NCBI RefSeq assembly: GCF_003856525.1
Contig: NZ_RJVQ01000002.1
Span: 372,001-436,000 of the forward strand
DNA: 64,000 nt
Reading direction: 5' to 3'
Source: Vibrio viridaestus
GTDB taxonomy: Bacteria > Pseudomonadota > Gammaproteobacteria > Enterobacterales > Vibrionaceae
Below the pieces are notes generated by a model. The model ran no database searches. It saw nothing but the letters and a program-made list of their open reading frames with translations, and had not been told where the DNA came from. Shown in pieces: positions 7,542 through 16,920 of the stretch (its first letter is position 1; each line of letters begins with the position of its first letter). The translations under genes were made by a program, and so were the position numbers.

Positions 7542-8492
7542 GTGAAAGATAGGTTACCTCCCTTGCAGGGAATGTATTACTTCCATATCGCAGCGGAACG
7601 AAAGAGTTTTAAATTGGCTTCAGAGCAGCTATTTGTTACGGCTGCCGCTATTAGTCAGCAAATTCGTCTTTTGGAACAGCATCTTGAGTGTGAGCTTTTT
7701 GAACGACAGCACCGACAGGTATGTTTAACTCAGGAAGGGGAAATCCTGTTTCGCTCAACTCAAAAAGCATTTGCAGAACTGCATCACGGTCTTTCAATGC
7801 TGCAGCAAGACCCGACTCCTGATCGTTTAGCTATATCCACGCATCCTACCTTTGCGCAACATTGGTTAATACCGCGGATTACCCGATTTAGAGAGCGGCA
7901 CAGTGAGTTGGCATTACTGATCGATCCAAAGAATGAACTTGTTGATTTTAAGCAAGGAGCAATCGATCTCTGTATTCGTTATGGAAGAGGAGTCTATGAG
8001 GATGTTCAAGTTCATTGGTTAATGGATGAAGTGCTATATCCTGTTTGTCATCCTGATTTTCAGGAGAAATATCAAGTTTATCAATTGGATGATTTGAAGC
8101 GAGTTGATCTGATAGAAGATGTTTGGCCTGATATGGATTGGCAGAGTTTCTTTTCATGTATGAAGCTTGGGGATGCTCAGGTATCCCTCAAATACGATGG
8201 TTCCCAATATGTAACTGAAGGCGCGCTTGCCGCGCAGGGTGTTGCTTTGGTCAAGCACAGTTTGGCCTATCGATACTTGCAGGAAAAAAGCTTAGTACGC
8301 ATTGGGAACAAAGCGGTAAAGTCGAATTATAGTTACTACCTATGCGCACCTAAGGCCCATTTCCAAAGAGAAAAAATCAATCAGTTTATTGCATGGATTA
8401 ATAAAGAAGTGGCAGATTTTCAGACACTTCCAAACAGTCAATTCAATCTTCTCTCTCTAGAAACCGATGAAAATGGTGTCGTACTGGTTTAG
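7542..8492 (+). CDS. LysR-family regulator, GcvA type
   Basis: A 316-residue LysR regulator starting at GTG with AAGGA upstream. The opening RLPPLQGMYYFHIAAE and the helix-turn-helix FVTAAAISQQIRLLEQ are those of the GcvA/AmpR subgroup. A substrate-binding domain follows (about 95-300). It is unlikely to be GcvA itself, since no glycine-cleavage genes are near. Its gene faces a DUF1127 gene on one side and converges with a LysE-type exporter on the other, overlapping it by four bases at the stop codons. Confidence 0.88.
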   Translation: MKDRLPPLQGMYYFHIAAERKSFKLASEQLFVTAAAISQQIRLLEQHLECELFERQHRQVCLTQEGEILFRSTQKAFAELHHGLSMLQQDPTPDRLAISTHPTFAQHWLIPRITRFRERHSELALLIDPKNELVDFKQGAIDLCIRYGRGVYEDVQVHWLMDEVLYPVCHPDFQEKYQVYQLDDLKRVDLIEDVWPDMDWQSFFSCMKLGDAQVSLKYDGSQYVTEGALAAQGVALVKHSLAYRYLQEKSLVRIGNKAVKSNYSYYLCAPKAHFQREKINQFIAWINKEVADFQTLPNSQFNLLSLETDENGVVLV

Positions 8493-9130
8493 CGAGACGC
8501 ACCCGATGTTATGGCTAACGTACTTCCAAGAGAGATAAATATTGCTCCCACAACGCGATTAAATCGGCGCATATTTTTATGGTTAAACAGCCAGCGGCTG
8601 CATTTGTTTCCTATAACGGAATACATAAACATAAAGGAGCAATCGAGAATAAACCAAGTAAGGGCGAGAATGACATACTGCTCTACGTGAGGAGAGCTTG
8701 TATCAATAAATCCTGGAAAGAGGGCGATAAAAAACAGCAGATCTTTAGGGTTACTGATGCCCACCATAAACCCTTTTTTGAATAGTGTCAGCCAAGCAAT
8801 ATCGATTTGTTCTGTTGGTTGCTCAGCCCTAAACTGCGCTATCGATCCCGTATGACGCCAAGATTGCAAACCAATATAGATCAGGTATACCGCCCCTAAA
8901 TTTTTGAGGATAAAAAAGAGCTTCTCTGACGCTACTAGAATAACTCCAAGGCCTGCGGCAGAGATGGACATCAGGATCATGGCAGCAGTAGCACCACCTA
9001 GTACAGTTGCGACTGAACGTTTCTTTCCGTATTTTAATCCGTCAGAAATACACAACAGCGCAGAGGGACCAGGAGTGAAAATTAATATACTGGTTACACT
9101 GACGTAAATCAGCCAAGTGGTGAGATCCAT
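8489..9130 (-). CDS. LysE/RhtB-family amino acid exporter
   Basis: A 213-residue inner-membrane protein with about six hydrophobic helices. The opening membrane segment with FTPGPSALLCISDGLKYG is the RhtB/LysE signature, and ISNPKDLLFFIALFPGF is the second conserved region. Such proteins export amino acids such as threonine, homoserine lactone or leucine; the substrate here cannot be deduced. It is convergent with the GcvA-type regulator and divergent from the interrupted DUF2256 gene. Confidence 0.88.
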   Translation of the reverse strand: MDLTTWLIYVSVTSILIFTPGPSALLCISDGLKYGKKRSVATVLGGATAAMILMSISAAGLGVILVASEKLFFILKNLGAVYLIYIGLQSWRHTGSIAQFRAEQPTEQIDIAWLTLFKKGFMVGISNPKDLLFFIALFPGFIDTSSPHVEQYVILALTWFILDCSFMFMYSVIGNKCSRWLFNHKNMRRFNRVVGAIFISLGSTLAITSGASR

Positions 9131-9214
9131 AGTTGCTCTATATGCTCGCTGTTGATGAGAGAGGTTACATTACAGTGATTCATTTTCTGCCGCAATGTAT
9201 TGTATTAATTTGAA

Positions 9215-9220
9215 TATAAT
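9215..9220 (+). promoter_or_regulatory. Possible -10 box of the DUF2256 gene
   Basis: A perfect TATAAT lies 14 bp before the ATG at 9235. No good -35 box is present at the normal distance, so this is a weak call. Confidence 0.3.
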
Positions 9221-9234
9221 GAGCGAGGTATTAC

Positions 9235-9396
9235 ATGGTAAAGCGTATCGCTAAGTCTCACTTGCCAACAAAAGTGTGTGTGGTTTGCGGGCGATCATTC
9301 ACCTGACGGAAAAAGTGGCAAACATGCTGGGATGAGGTTAAATATTGTTCGGAAAAGTGTCGTCGTAATAGAAATATCGCGTCAGTTAAATCGTAG
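9235..9396 (+). pseudogene. DUF2256 zinc-finger protein gene interrupted by an in-frame TGA
   Basis: Fifty-three sense and nonsense codons from ATG 9235 to TAG 9394-9396. The first part translates to KSHLPTKVCVVCGRSFT, then TGA at 9304-9306, then RKKWQTCWDEVKYCSEKC. This is the complete DUF2256 family pattern, with a CxxC pair and later cysteines typical of a small zinc ribbon, apart from a stop at codon 24. Family members have Trp there (FTWRKKW), so one TGG to TGA change explains it. A ribosome site (GCGAGG) is intact, and the frame beyond the stop is undamaged. It is either a recent pseudogene, a sequencing error, or read-through in the leaky TGAC context. The 3' end overlaps the convergent AraC gene by 11 bp. 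Confidence 0.8.
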
Positions 9397-10156
9397 CCAT
9401 ATACTCTTTAGCGCTTAAGCCAAATCGCTCTCGAAAACGTTGTAGGAATCGTTGTTCAGATAAATATCCACATTCCAGAGCAATAACATTAGTATCTCTA
9501 TTTCCTGCTTGCAGTAGCCCTATTGCATGGTTCATTCTCACATTGAGTAACACCTCTCGATAAGAGGTATTTTCCTGTCGTAAATGCCGAATCAGGGTTG
9601 AGCGGCTCATTCCTAACTGTTGGCTATCTTTTTCAATCGAAAAATCGTCTGCGGGAGACTGAGCAAAGTGTTCACTTAGTTTCTCTGTTAATGAAAGGTA
9701 TGTGTAACTAAATAGCTTATGCAATAGACCGTGTTCTGCAAGGTAATGGTAGAACCCATCTAGCCAGCAACGCTGAACAGTCTCACTCAACTCGATTTCC
9801 GACATATTTTTAATTATTTCAAGCATACTCAGCAGGTTGTGACTTAAGGGAACAATGCGACTATGTTGAATGTCATTGTCGATGCTTAGTGCAAGTAAAC
9901 TTTGGTCAGGGGAGTGGTGAAAACTAATCTGACATGAGCGAAATGGGATGTCACTCGGCTGATTTTCGAACGTGAGCCGCTCTCCACTGCGGATAAACAA
10001 TAAGTTCTGGGTATCGACATTGTCTATATCTTGATCAGAGAGTAAACGTTTGTAGCCTGCACGAACCCAAATAATACAGGGAGATAAAATCGCCACATTG
10101 GTTAACTTATGCGGACGCGATCCGGAAATATAATTAAACTTGATTAAGGATTTCAT
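9386..10156 (-). CDS. AraC-family transcriptional regulator
   Basis: A 256-residue regulator with a C-terminal AraC double helix-turn-helix (about residues 150-250), including MSRSTLIRHLRQE and CGYLSEQRFLQRFRERFG. The N-terminal half resembles the poorly conserved sensing region of GadX/RhaS-like activators. It lies 21 bp downstream of the PEBP gene on the same strand, so the two are probably one transcript and the regulator may control its own operon. The effector is unknown. Confidence 0.88.
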   Translation of the reverse strand: MKSLIKFNYISGSRPHKLTNVAILSPCIIWVRAGYKRLLSDQDIDNVDTQNLLFIRSGERLTFENQPSDIPFRSCQISFHHSPDQSLLALSIDNDIQHSRIVPLSHNLLSMLEIIKNMSEIELSETVQRCWLDGFYHYLAEHGLLHKLFSYTYLSLTEKLSEHFAQSPADDFSIEKDSQQLGMSRSTLIRHLRQENTSYREVLLNVRMNHAIGLLQAGNRDTNVIALECGYLSEQRFLQRFRERFGLSAKEYMATI

Positions 10157-10177
10157 CTCTCTGTACCTAAATAGTTC

Positions 10178-10711
10178 TTATCTGGAATACGTTGCGGTGA
10201 TTCGAGCCATTCCGAGTGTATCCTGATTTAACATATAGCCAACCAAAGCAGCCTGAGGATTCTCCGGTAAGCTCATTTTTTCATACGGCAATGCCCAAAC
10301 GGTGAATTGGTAGCGATGCATGCCGTGACCTTTAGGTGGACATGCCCCTCCAAACGCCTTAGTACCAAAGTCATTGGTGATGGCTGTTGCTTTTAGCGAT
10401 TCAGTTGATTGCCCTTGTTTAATATTGGTTGTGCTAGCCGGTATATCGACAATATTCCAATGCCACCAACCACTAACTGAAGGGGCGTCTGGGTCATAAA
10501 CGGTAACTGCAAAGCTTTTTGTCCCTTTTGGCGCATTCGACCAACTTAACTGAGGTGAGTGATTTTCACCACTACAGCCAAATCCGTTAAAGACAAAAGC
10601 GGAAGACAGTTGCTGTCCTTCCTGAATGTCATTACTTGTGAGTTCAAATGCCTGAAGAAAGGGGGTAAAGGCAATGGCTCCCGATACAAAGATACGTTGA
10701 ACTAGCGACAT
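10178..10711 (-). CDS. Secreted YbhB/YbcL-type phosphatidylethanolamine-binding family protein
   Basis: A 177-residue PEBP (Raf kinase inhibitor-like) protein with an N-terminal signal peptide (about residues 1-21), so probably periplasmic. Conserved segments include DPDAPSVSGWWHWNIVDIPA and GPCPP-like GGACPPKGHGMHRYQFTVWA, which form the anion-binding pocket. Bacterial members have no firmly known reaction. It precedes an AraC gene by 21 bp. An inverted repeat at 10773-10815 lies upstream and could be an operator or the hemB terminator. Confidence 0.88.
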   Translation of the reverse strand: MSLVQRIFVSGAIAFTPFLQAFELTSNDIQEGQQLSSAFVFNGFGCSGENHSPQLSWSNAPKGTKSFAVTVYDPDAPSVSGWWHWNIVDIPASTTNIKQGQSTESLKATAITNDFGTKAFGGACPPKGHGMHRYQFTVWALPYEKMSLPENPQAALVGYMLNQDTLGMARITATYSR

Positions 10712-10772
10712 AATTATCTCCTTATTGATGAGATATTAAGCATAGCTAAGTTGTAACATAAATATCTGACAG

Positions 10773-10815
10773 AAAGTGTCATATTTACTAATAAAAATAC
10801 CAATTATGACACTTT
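10773..10815. repeat. Inverted repeat AAAGTGTCATA / TATGACACTTT
   Basis: Two perfect 11-bp arms separated by 21 bp lie between hemB and the PEBP gene, both on the minus strand. The right arm begins seven bases past the hemB stop. The structure may be an operator of the PEBP-AraC operon, given two spaced inverted sites, or a weak hemB terminator. Confidence 0.5.
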
Positions 10816-10821
10816 TAGTTT

Positions 10822-11808
10822 TTACTCAGCTAGCCATTGAGCGAGTTCTTTTGAGTAGTAGGTGACAATGACACTGGCTCCGGCACGTTTAAAGCCAATC
10901 ATTGATTCAATAACAGCTCGTTTTTCATCAATCAGTCCTGCTTGAGCCGCGTTTTTCAGAATGGCATACTCACCGCTTACGTGGTAAGCCGCCAACGGTA
11001 AATTTGTATTATCTCTTAATGAACGCAGTACATCGAGATAGGGCGTCCCCGGTTTTACCATTAAAATATCAGCGCCTTCTTCTTCATCAAGAGTGGCTTC
11101 GATTAGAACTTGACGACCATTATGGTAGTCTGCTTGATAGGCGTCACGAGTCCCATCTAAGCTGCACTCAACCGCTGAACGAAACGGGCCGTAAAATGCA
11201 GATGCGAACTTAATGGAATGTGCCATGATTCCGACATTTGGGTACCCTGCGGCATCAAGTCCCTGACGTATCGCTCTTATTTGTCCATCCATCATTGATG
11301 ATGGTGCTAACATATCCGCCCCAGCTTTCGCTGCTGCTACAGATTGTTTAACTAAGTTCACAACCGTTTGATCGTTGTCGACATAACCGTCATGAACGAC
11401 ACCACAGTGACCGTGCGTAGTGTATTCACAAAAGCAAATATCTGGGATAACAATCATATCGGGGCAGGCGGCTTTAATCGCTTTGGTCATTCGACTTACG
11501 AGACCATCTTCATTCCAGGTATCAGAACCACAGGCATCTTTGTGCTTTGAAATACCAAAAGGCATGACATAACGAATTCCAAGGTTATAAATTTCAGTAA
11601 TTTCTTTTTCGATATGAGACTCGGGAATGCGATACACCCCAGGAAGCGTATCAATTTGTACAGGCTCAGAAATACCTTCTTCAACAAAAATGGGCTGGAT
11701 AAGATCGGACAGTGAAAGTTGAGTTTCCTGAACCATTTTCAGAACGTTTGAATTGGTTCTTAATCTTCTGGGTCTTTTTAAGATATTAAGAGTATTTTGA
11801 CTTTGCAT
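10822..11808 (-). CDS. hemB: Delta-aminolevulinic acid dehydratase (porphobilinogen synthase)
   Basis: Condenses two 5-aminolevulinate molecules to porphobilinogen in heme synthesis. The 328 residues are full length. Both active-site lysines are present: Lys200 (AHSIKFASAFYG) and the Schiff-base Lys252 (LMVKPGTPYLD). The catalytic zinc triad Cys125, Cys127 and Cys135 (CFCEYTTHGHC) is intact, so this is the zinc-dependent type, closer to enterobacterial HemB than to the magnesium type of pseudomonads as I recall them. It stands alone, which leaves open that another hemB exists elsewhere. Confidence 0.95.
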   Translation of the reverse strand: MQSQNTLNILKRPRRLRTNSNVLKMVQETQLSLSDLIQPIFVEEGISEPVQIDTLPGVYRIPESHIEKEITEIYNLGIRYVMPFGISKHKDACGSDTWNEDGLVSRMTKAIKAACPDMIVIPDICFCEYTTHGHCGVVHDGYVDNDQTVVNLVKQSVAAAKAGADMLAPSSMMDGQIRAIRQGLDAAGYPNVGIMAHSIKFASAFYGPFRSAVECSLDGTRDAYQADYHNGRQVLIEATLDEEEGADILMVKPGTPYLDVLRSLRDNTNLPLAAYHVSGEYAILKNAAQAGLIDEKRAVIESMIGFKRAGASVIVTYYSKELAQWLAE

Positions 11809-12168
11809 TAGTGGCTCCCTAAAGAGTGGGAGTGAGCTATTTCATTATGAGCTCACCTGACTTTATGTTCAGATTGTTATCGTTTGAAGCGTAATGATGT
11901 CTCGAATGTCGGCTAAATAACAGCTTTATACTGAATTTGAATATGGCGTGATTTTGTTATTTTTACTGTTTATTTAAGGCGGTATTTAAAGAGGGGTTCT
12001 TACGAGAATTATGTTTGTGAACTCAGTAATAGTTTTTGACTATTTTTCTCTCCCTATACGAATAATTCACTTAAAATATCACAAAATGTAACCGGTTTCA
12101 TTATGGTGTTTTTAACGGGTATTTATTGAGTATTTATTCGCAATAGAGAGTAATTAGGAGAGTGAATT
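11809..12168. other. 360-bp intergenic region with a sugar operator
   Basis: This AT-rich region separates divergent hemB and the SemiSWEET gene. It holds the operator at 12087-12100 and a CRP-like half site (TTGTGA at 12015-12020, poor second half). No coding frame is supported. Confidence 0.5.
12087..12100. promoter_or_regulatory. LacI-family-type operator TGTAACCGGTTTCA
   Basis: A near-palindrome with the central CCGG typical of LacI/GalR-family operators (E. coli AscG uses TGAAACCGGTTTCA). It lies 69 bp before the SemiSWEET start. Identical or one-base-different copies occur at 16654-16667 and 16863-16876 in the beta-glucoside region. Confidence 0.7.
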
Positions 12169-12468
12169 GTGAATGTATTTTCAACTGAGTTAATTGGTAT
12201 GGTAGCGGGCATCATGACCACGTCAGCATTTTTACCGCAGGTATACCAGATAATAAAGACAAGAAATGTGACAAGTATTTCTTTGGTTATGTACGTTATC
12301 TTTACTACTGGAGCGGCTCTCTGGACAGTATATGGGCTGATTAATTTGCAATTGCCTGTTATTTTAGCCAACGGAATTACAGCATCGTTAGCGCTGATTA
12401 TTCTAATTTTGAAGGTTAAGTGGGGACGGTTATCCTTATCTGACCAGTCTTCAACGATTGTGAGTTAA
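12169..12468 (+). CDS. SemiSWEET-type sugar transporter
   Basis: A 99-residue protein with three hydrophobic helices and the PQ-loop motif FLPQVYQ (Pro23-Gln24), the layout of bacterial SemiSWEETs, which dimerise to let sugars diffuse across the inner membrane. The GTG start has AGGAG eight bases upstream. A LacI-type operator shared with the beta-glucoside genes lies 69 bp upstream, so it probably moves a related sugar and is induced with them. It converges with ahpF across a bidirectional terminator. Confidence 0.85.
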   Translation: MNVFSTELIGMVAGIMTTSAFLPQVYQIIKTRNVTSISLVMYVIFTTGAALWTVYGLINLQLPVILANGITASLALIILILKVKWGRLSLSDQSSTIVS

Positions 12469-12473
12469 TAAAA

Positions 12474-12495
12474 AAGCGGCTTAAAAAAGCCGCTT
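12474..12495. terminator. Bidirectional terminator between the SemiSWEET gene and ahpF
   Basis: AAGCGGCTT and AAGCCGCTT form a 9-bp stem with a 4-base loop, with A residues before and T-rich sequence after. Confidence 0.8.
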
Positions 12496-12514
12496 ATTAC
12501 TTATTCATATGAGA

Positions 12515-14083
12515 TTAGCCATCCTGACGAATCAGGTAATCAAAGGCTGATAAGCTCGCTTTAGCTCCTTCACCCATCGCGATGATGATCTGTTTGTAAG
12601 GAACCGTGGTCGCATCACCTGCCGCAAATACACCGTTCATGCTGGTTTCACCTCGGGCATTCACTTCGATTTCTCCACGAGGAGATAGTGTCACTTCTGA
12701 GTCTTTCAACCATTCGGTGTTCGGGACCAAACCGATTTGGACAAAGATACCAGACAACTCGATTTCTTTAATTTCATCGGTATTACGGTCTTTGTATTGA
12801 AGACTGGTCACTCGTTTACCGTCACCAATAACCTCTGTGGTTTGCGCCATCGTGATAATATCTACGTTGGGCAAAGAATTCGCCTTATTGATTAATACTT
12901 GATCCGCACGAAGCGTACCAGCGAATTCGAGTACTGTAACGTGTTCCACGATACCAGCCAAATCGATAGCTGCTTCAATACCAGAGTTACCACCGCCGAT
13001 AACCGCTGTTTTCTTGCCTTTGAATAGTGGACCGTCGCAGTGAGGACAATAAGCTACACCTTTGTTGCGATATTCTTGTTCCCCTGGAACGTTCATTTCT
13101 CTCCAGCGAGCTCCTGGGCTTAAAATTAAACTCTTACTTTTGAGCGTCGCACCGCTTTCTAAATTAACCTGAATATAGCCATCAGAGGTGTTTTCTGCGC
13201 CCATAATACGATCAACCTGCTGATCGGTAATAATATCAACACCGTATTCTTTTAGGTGTTCACCTAGATCTGCAGCAAGTTTCGGGCCTTCTGTTCTTTT
13301 TACTGAAATGAAGTTTTCGATCGCCATGGTATCCATGACCTGACCGCCGAAGCGTTTCGCTACGACGCCCGTACGGATACCTTTACGCGCAGAATAAATT
13401 GCGGCTGCTCCGCCAGCAGGACCACCACCAACAACAAGTACATCGAATGGGTCTTTTTCATTGATACTTGCCGCGGCTTTTTCTGCTGCGCTGTCGTCTA
13501 CTTTGGTTAAAATCTCTGCCAATGACATTCGTCCCTGACCAAAGACTTGGCCATTCACGTACACGGTAGGAACTGCCATGATATCGCGCTGCTTAACTTC
13601 ATCCTGGAACAATGCGCCATCGATCATGGTAACGCGTACGCCTGGATTGATTGCTGCCATCATGTTGAATGCCTGAACGACATCTGGACAATTCTGACAA
13701 GATAGAGAAATAAAGATCTCTACATCCAGTTTTTTATCCAACTGAGCGATTTGCTCGATGACATCCGCTTCAAGCTTCATCGGGTGACCGCCAGAATGCA
13801 GAAGTGCCAGTATCAATGACGTAAATTCGTGTCCCATTGGCACGCCAGCAAAACGCAGTTGCGTTTGTTTCGCAGGGTTGGAAACCGTCATCACCGGTTT
13901 ACGCTCACTCGCTGAATCGTCACGAACAACCGATACGAGCGGGCTTAGTTCGCTGATTTCATTTGCTAAAGATTCAAGTTCGTTTGCTGCCTTGCTTTCA
14001 TCTAGACTGACCACTAAGCGGACATCTTCTTTTAGATTGGCAAGGTACTGTTGTAGTTGTTGTTTAATCGCTTGGTCTAACAT
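12515..14083 (-). CDS. ahpF: Alkyl hydroperoxide reductase subunit F
   Basis: Flavoprotein that passes electrons from NADH to AhpC. The 522 residues show the full layout: an N-terminal double-thioredoxin domain with Cys129/Cys132 (SLSCQNCPD), an FAD site ([19 protein letters not shown]), a second disulfide centre (AYCPHCDGP, near 345-348), an NAD site ([18 protein letters not shown]), and the C-terminal FAD motif [16 protein letters not shown]. It lies 153 bp after ahpC; an intercistronic stem-loop lies between them. AGGTG precedes the ATG. Confidence 0.97.
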   Translation of the reverse strand: MLDQAIKQQLQQYLANLKEDVRLVVSLDESKAANELESLANEISELSPLVSVVRDDSASERKPVMTVSNPAKQTQLRFAGVPMGHEFTSLILALLHSGGHPMKLEADVIEQIAQLDKKLDVEIFISLSCQNCPDVVQAFNMMAAINPGVRVTMIDGALFQDEVKQRDIMAVPTVYVNGQVFGQGRMSLAEILTKVDDSAAEKAAASINEKDPFDVLVVGGGPAGGAAAIYSARKGIRTGVVAKRFGGQVMDTMAIENFISVKRTEGPKLAADLGEHLKEYGVDIITDQQVDRIMGAENTSDGYIQVNLESGATLKSKSLILSPGARWREMNVPGEQEYRNKGVAYCPHCDGPLFKGKKTAVIGGGNSGIEAAIDLAGIVEHVTVLEFAGTLRADQVLINKANSLPNVDIITMAQTTEVIGDGKRVTSLQYKDRNTDEIKEIELSGIFVQIGLVPNTEWLKDSEVTLSPRGEIEVNARGETSMNGVFAAGDATTVPYKQIIIAMGEGAKASLSAFDYLIRQDG

Positions 14084-14141
14084 GATTGATTACACCTTAT
14101 AGAGTCAAAAAAGTGCTCACTCTGGATGAATTCGCAGAAGG

Positions 14142-14190
14142 AGAGCAAACCAGGTACCTAGGTCGTTTGGTACGGTACCCGGAATGCTCT
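14142..14190 (-). repeat. Stem-loop between ahpC and ahpF
   Basis: On the minus strand AGAGCA, CC and GGTACC pair with GGTACC, GG and TGCTCT across two small mismatches and a loop of about 15 bases. No T run follows, so it is not a plain terminator. It may stabilise the ahpC message or reduce read-through into ahpF, giving more AhpC than AhpF. Confidence 0.55.
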
Positions 14191-14236
14191 GATGCAGTGG
14201 ATTAACGGATAACGTTAGTTATCAATTAATGTGTAA

Positions 14237-14794
14237 TTAGATTTTACCTACTAGGTCTAGTGAAGGAGCTAGCGTCGCTTCGCCTTCTTTCCATTTAGCA
14301 GGACATACTTCACCAGGGTGAGAAGCAACGTATTGAGCCGCTTTGATCTTACGAACAAGATCTTCTGCATCACGACCGATACCTTCTGCAGTGATTTCCA
14401 TTGCTTGGATAACACCTTCAGGGTCGATAACGAACGTTGCACGGTCTGCTAGGCCTTGACCTTCACGCATTACACCAAAGTTGTTAGTGATATTGCCTGT
14501 TTGGTCACCAACCATGAAGTAGTTGATTTTGCCAATAGTTTCAGAGCTATCGTGCCAAGCTTTGTGAGTGAAGTGAGTGTCAGTTGATACTGAGTACACT
14601 TCAACGCCCATTTTCTGAAGCTGTTCGTAGTGATCTGCAAGGTCACCAAGTTCAGTTGGACATACGAAAGTGAAGTCTGCTGGGTAGAAGAAGAAGACAG
14701 CCCATTTGCCTTCTACGTCTTTTTCAGTGATTTCTACAAATTGACCTTGTTTGAATGCTGTAGCGCTAAACGGCTTGATTTTTGAGTTAATCAT
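14237..14794 (-). CDS. ahpC: Alkyl hydroperoxide reductase subunit C (typical 2-Cys peroxiredoxin)
   Basis: Main scavenger of endogenous peroxide, reduced by AhpF. The 185 residues are the family size. The peroxidatic Cys45 is in [12 protein letters not shown] and the resolving Cys164 in [17 protein letters not shown] ribosome site precedes the ATG. Codons are highly regular, as for an abundant protein. Upstream lie a TATACT -10 box and a full-length OxyR-like site, so peroxide induction is likely. Confidence 0.97.
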   Translation of the reverse strand: MINSKIKPFSATAFKQGQFVEITEKDVEGKWAVFFFYPADFTFVCPTELGDLADHYEQLQKMGVEVYSVSTDTHFTHKAWHDSSETIGKINYFMVGDQTGNITNNFGVMREGQGLADRATFVIDPEGVIQAMEITAEGIGRDAEDLVRKIKAAQYVASHPGEVCPAKWKEGEATLAPSLDLVGKI

Positions 14795-14851
14795 ACTTTT
14801 ACTTTCCTTTAAGTTATTGGCGATGTTCTTTGCAATCTCTTGCTTTCGGAA

Positions 14852-14878
14852 AGTATATTCCCATCATGGGGTCTCAAA
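14852..14878 (-). promoter_or_regulatory. Probable ahpC promoter
   Basis: On the minus strand TTTGAG (14873-14878) and TATACT (14852-14857) are spaced by 15 bp. The -35 box is weak and the spacing short, as expected for an activator-dependent promoter. The OxyR-like site begins five bases upstream. Confidence 0.5.
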
Positions 14879-14883
14879 CGGAA

Positions 14884-14920
14884 ATTGCTTGTCTCTATTA
14901 AATTGATAGGTGAAATCGAT
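14884..14920 (-). promoter_or_regulatory. OxyR-like binding site upstream of ahpC
   Basis: Read on the minus strand, four tetranucleotides ATCG, CTAT, ATAG and CAAT are each separated by exactly seven bases. The published OxyR pattern is ATAG-N7-CTAT-N7-ATAG-N7-CTAT, so 14 of 16 specified bases match. It sits directly upstream of the ahpC -35 region, the position for activation. Confidence 0.65.
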
Positions 14921-15054
14921 GTGAGTAGTGAATGGGATAGTGTTGGTCGATTAACAAAACTGATTAATCCATTTTAGAGAAGAGATTTCGATAGGAATGG
15001 ATGAGAGCCAAAATTTAGATATGAAGATGGTTTATCTCGGCATTCAACATGAGA

Positions 15055-15082
15055 AAAGCCACCCATTGTTTTGGGTGGCTTT
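15055..15082 (-). terminator. Terminator of the 6-phospho-beta-glucosidase gene
   Basis: AAAGCCACCCA and TGGGTGGCTTT form an 11-bp stem with a 6-base loop; on the minus strand it follows the gene by 11 bp and is followed by T residues. Confidence 0.8.
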
Positions 15083-15093
15083 ATCTGATTTAG

Positions 15094-16611
<1,518 letters not shown>

Positions 16612-16653
16612 TCAACCAAGCTCTAATTACAAAATACACGAATAGCGTCTAAA

Positions 16654-16667
16654 TGTAACCGGTTTCT
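16654..16667. promoter_or_regulatory. LacI-family-type operator TGTAACCGGTTTCT
   Basis: One base different from the copies at 12087 and 16863. It lies 118 bp upstream of the 6-phospho-beta-glucosidase start and probably controls that gene. Confidence 0.65.
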
Positions 16668-16862
16668 TTTTTTTATGTGATGTCAGTAGCATTTACTATA
16701 TTTCAGTTATTTTCGAGTTTCTACTTTAACGTTTTATATGTCCTTGCAGGTAAAAAATGAGATCTAAAACTCTTTTTAGACATGATTTTTCGAATTTGAT
16801 GTGAGCTTTATCTTCATTATTTCTTTTTCATATTGAATGAAAAATATTTTCTATTGTAAATT

Positions 16863-16876
16863 TGTAACCGGTTTCA
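16863..16876. promoter_or_regulatory. LacI-family-type operator TGTAACCGGTTTCA within a larger palindrome
   Basis: Identical to the copy before the SemiSWEET gene. It is nested in a wider inverted repeat, TTTGTAACCG (16861-16870) and CGGTTACAAA (16882-16891), whose right arm offers a second half site. It ends about 45 bp before the PTS start and would block transcription there. Confidence 0.7.
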
Positions 16877-16920
16877 GAAAGCGGTTACAAATACTATTTT
16901 TTATGTCGGGAGGGCTACTT

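Noticed and set aside
16837-16920. Upstream ATG giving a PTS protein 28 residues longer
   Set aside because: It lacks a ribosome site and would place the operator within the gene; ATG 16921 has GGGAGG and begins the EIIB domain.
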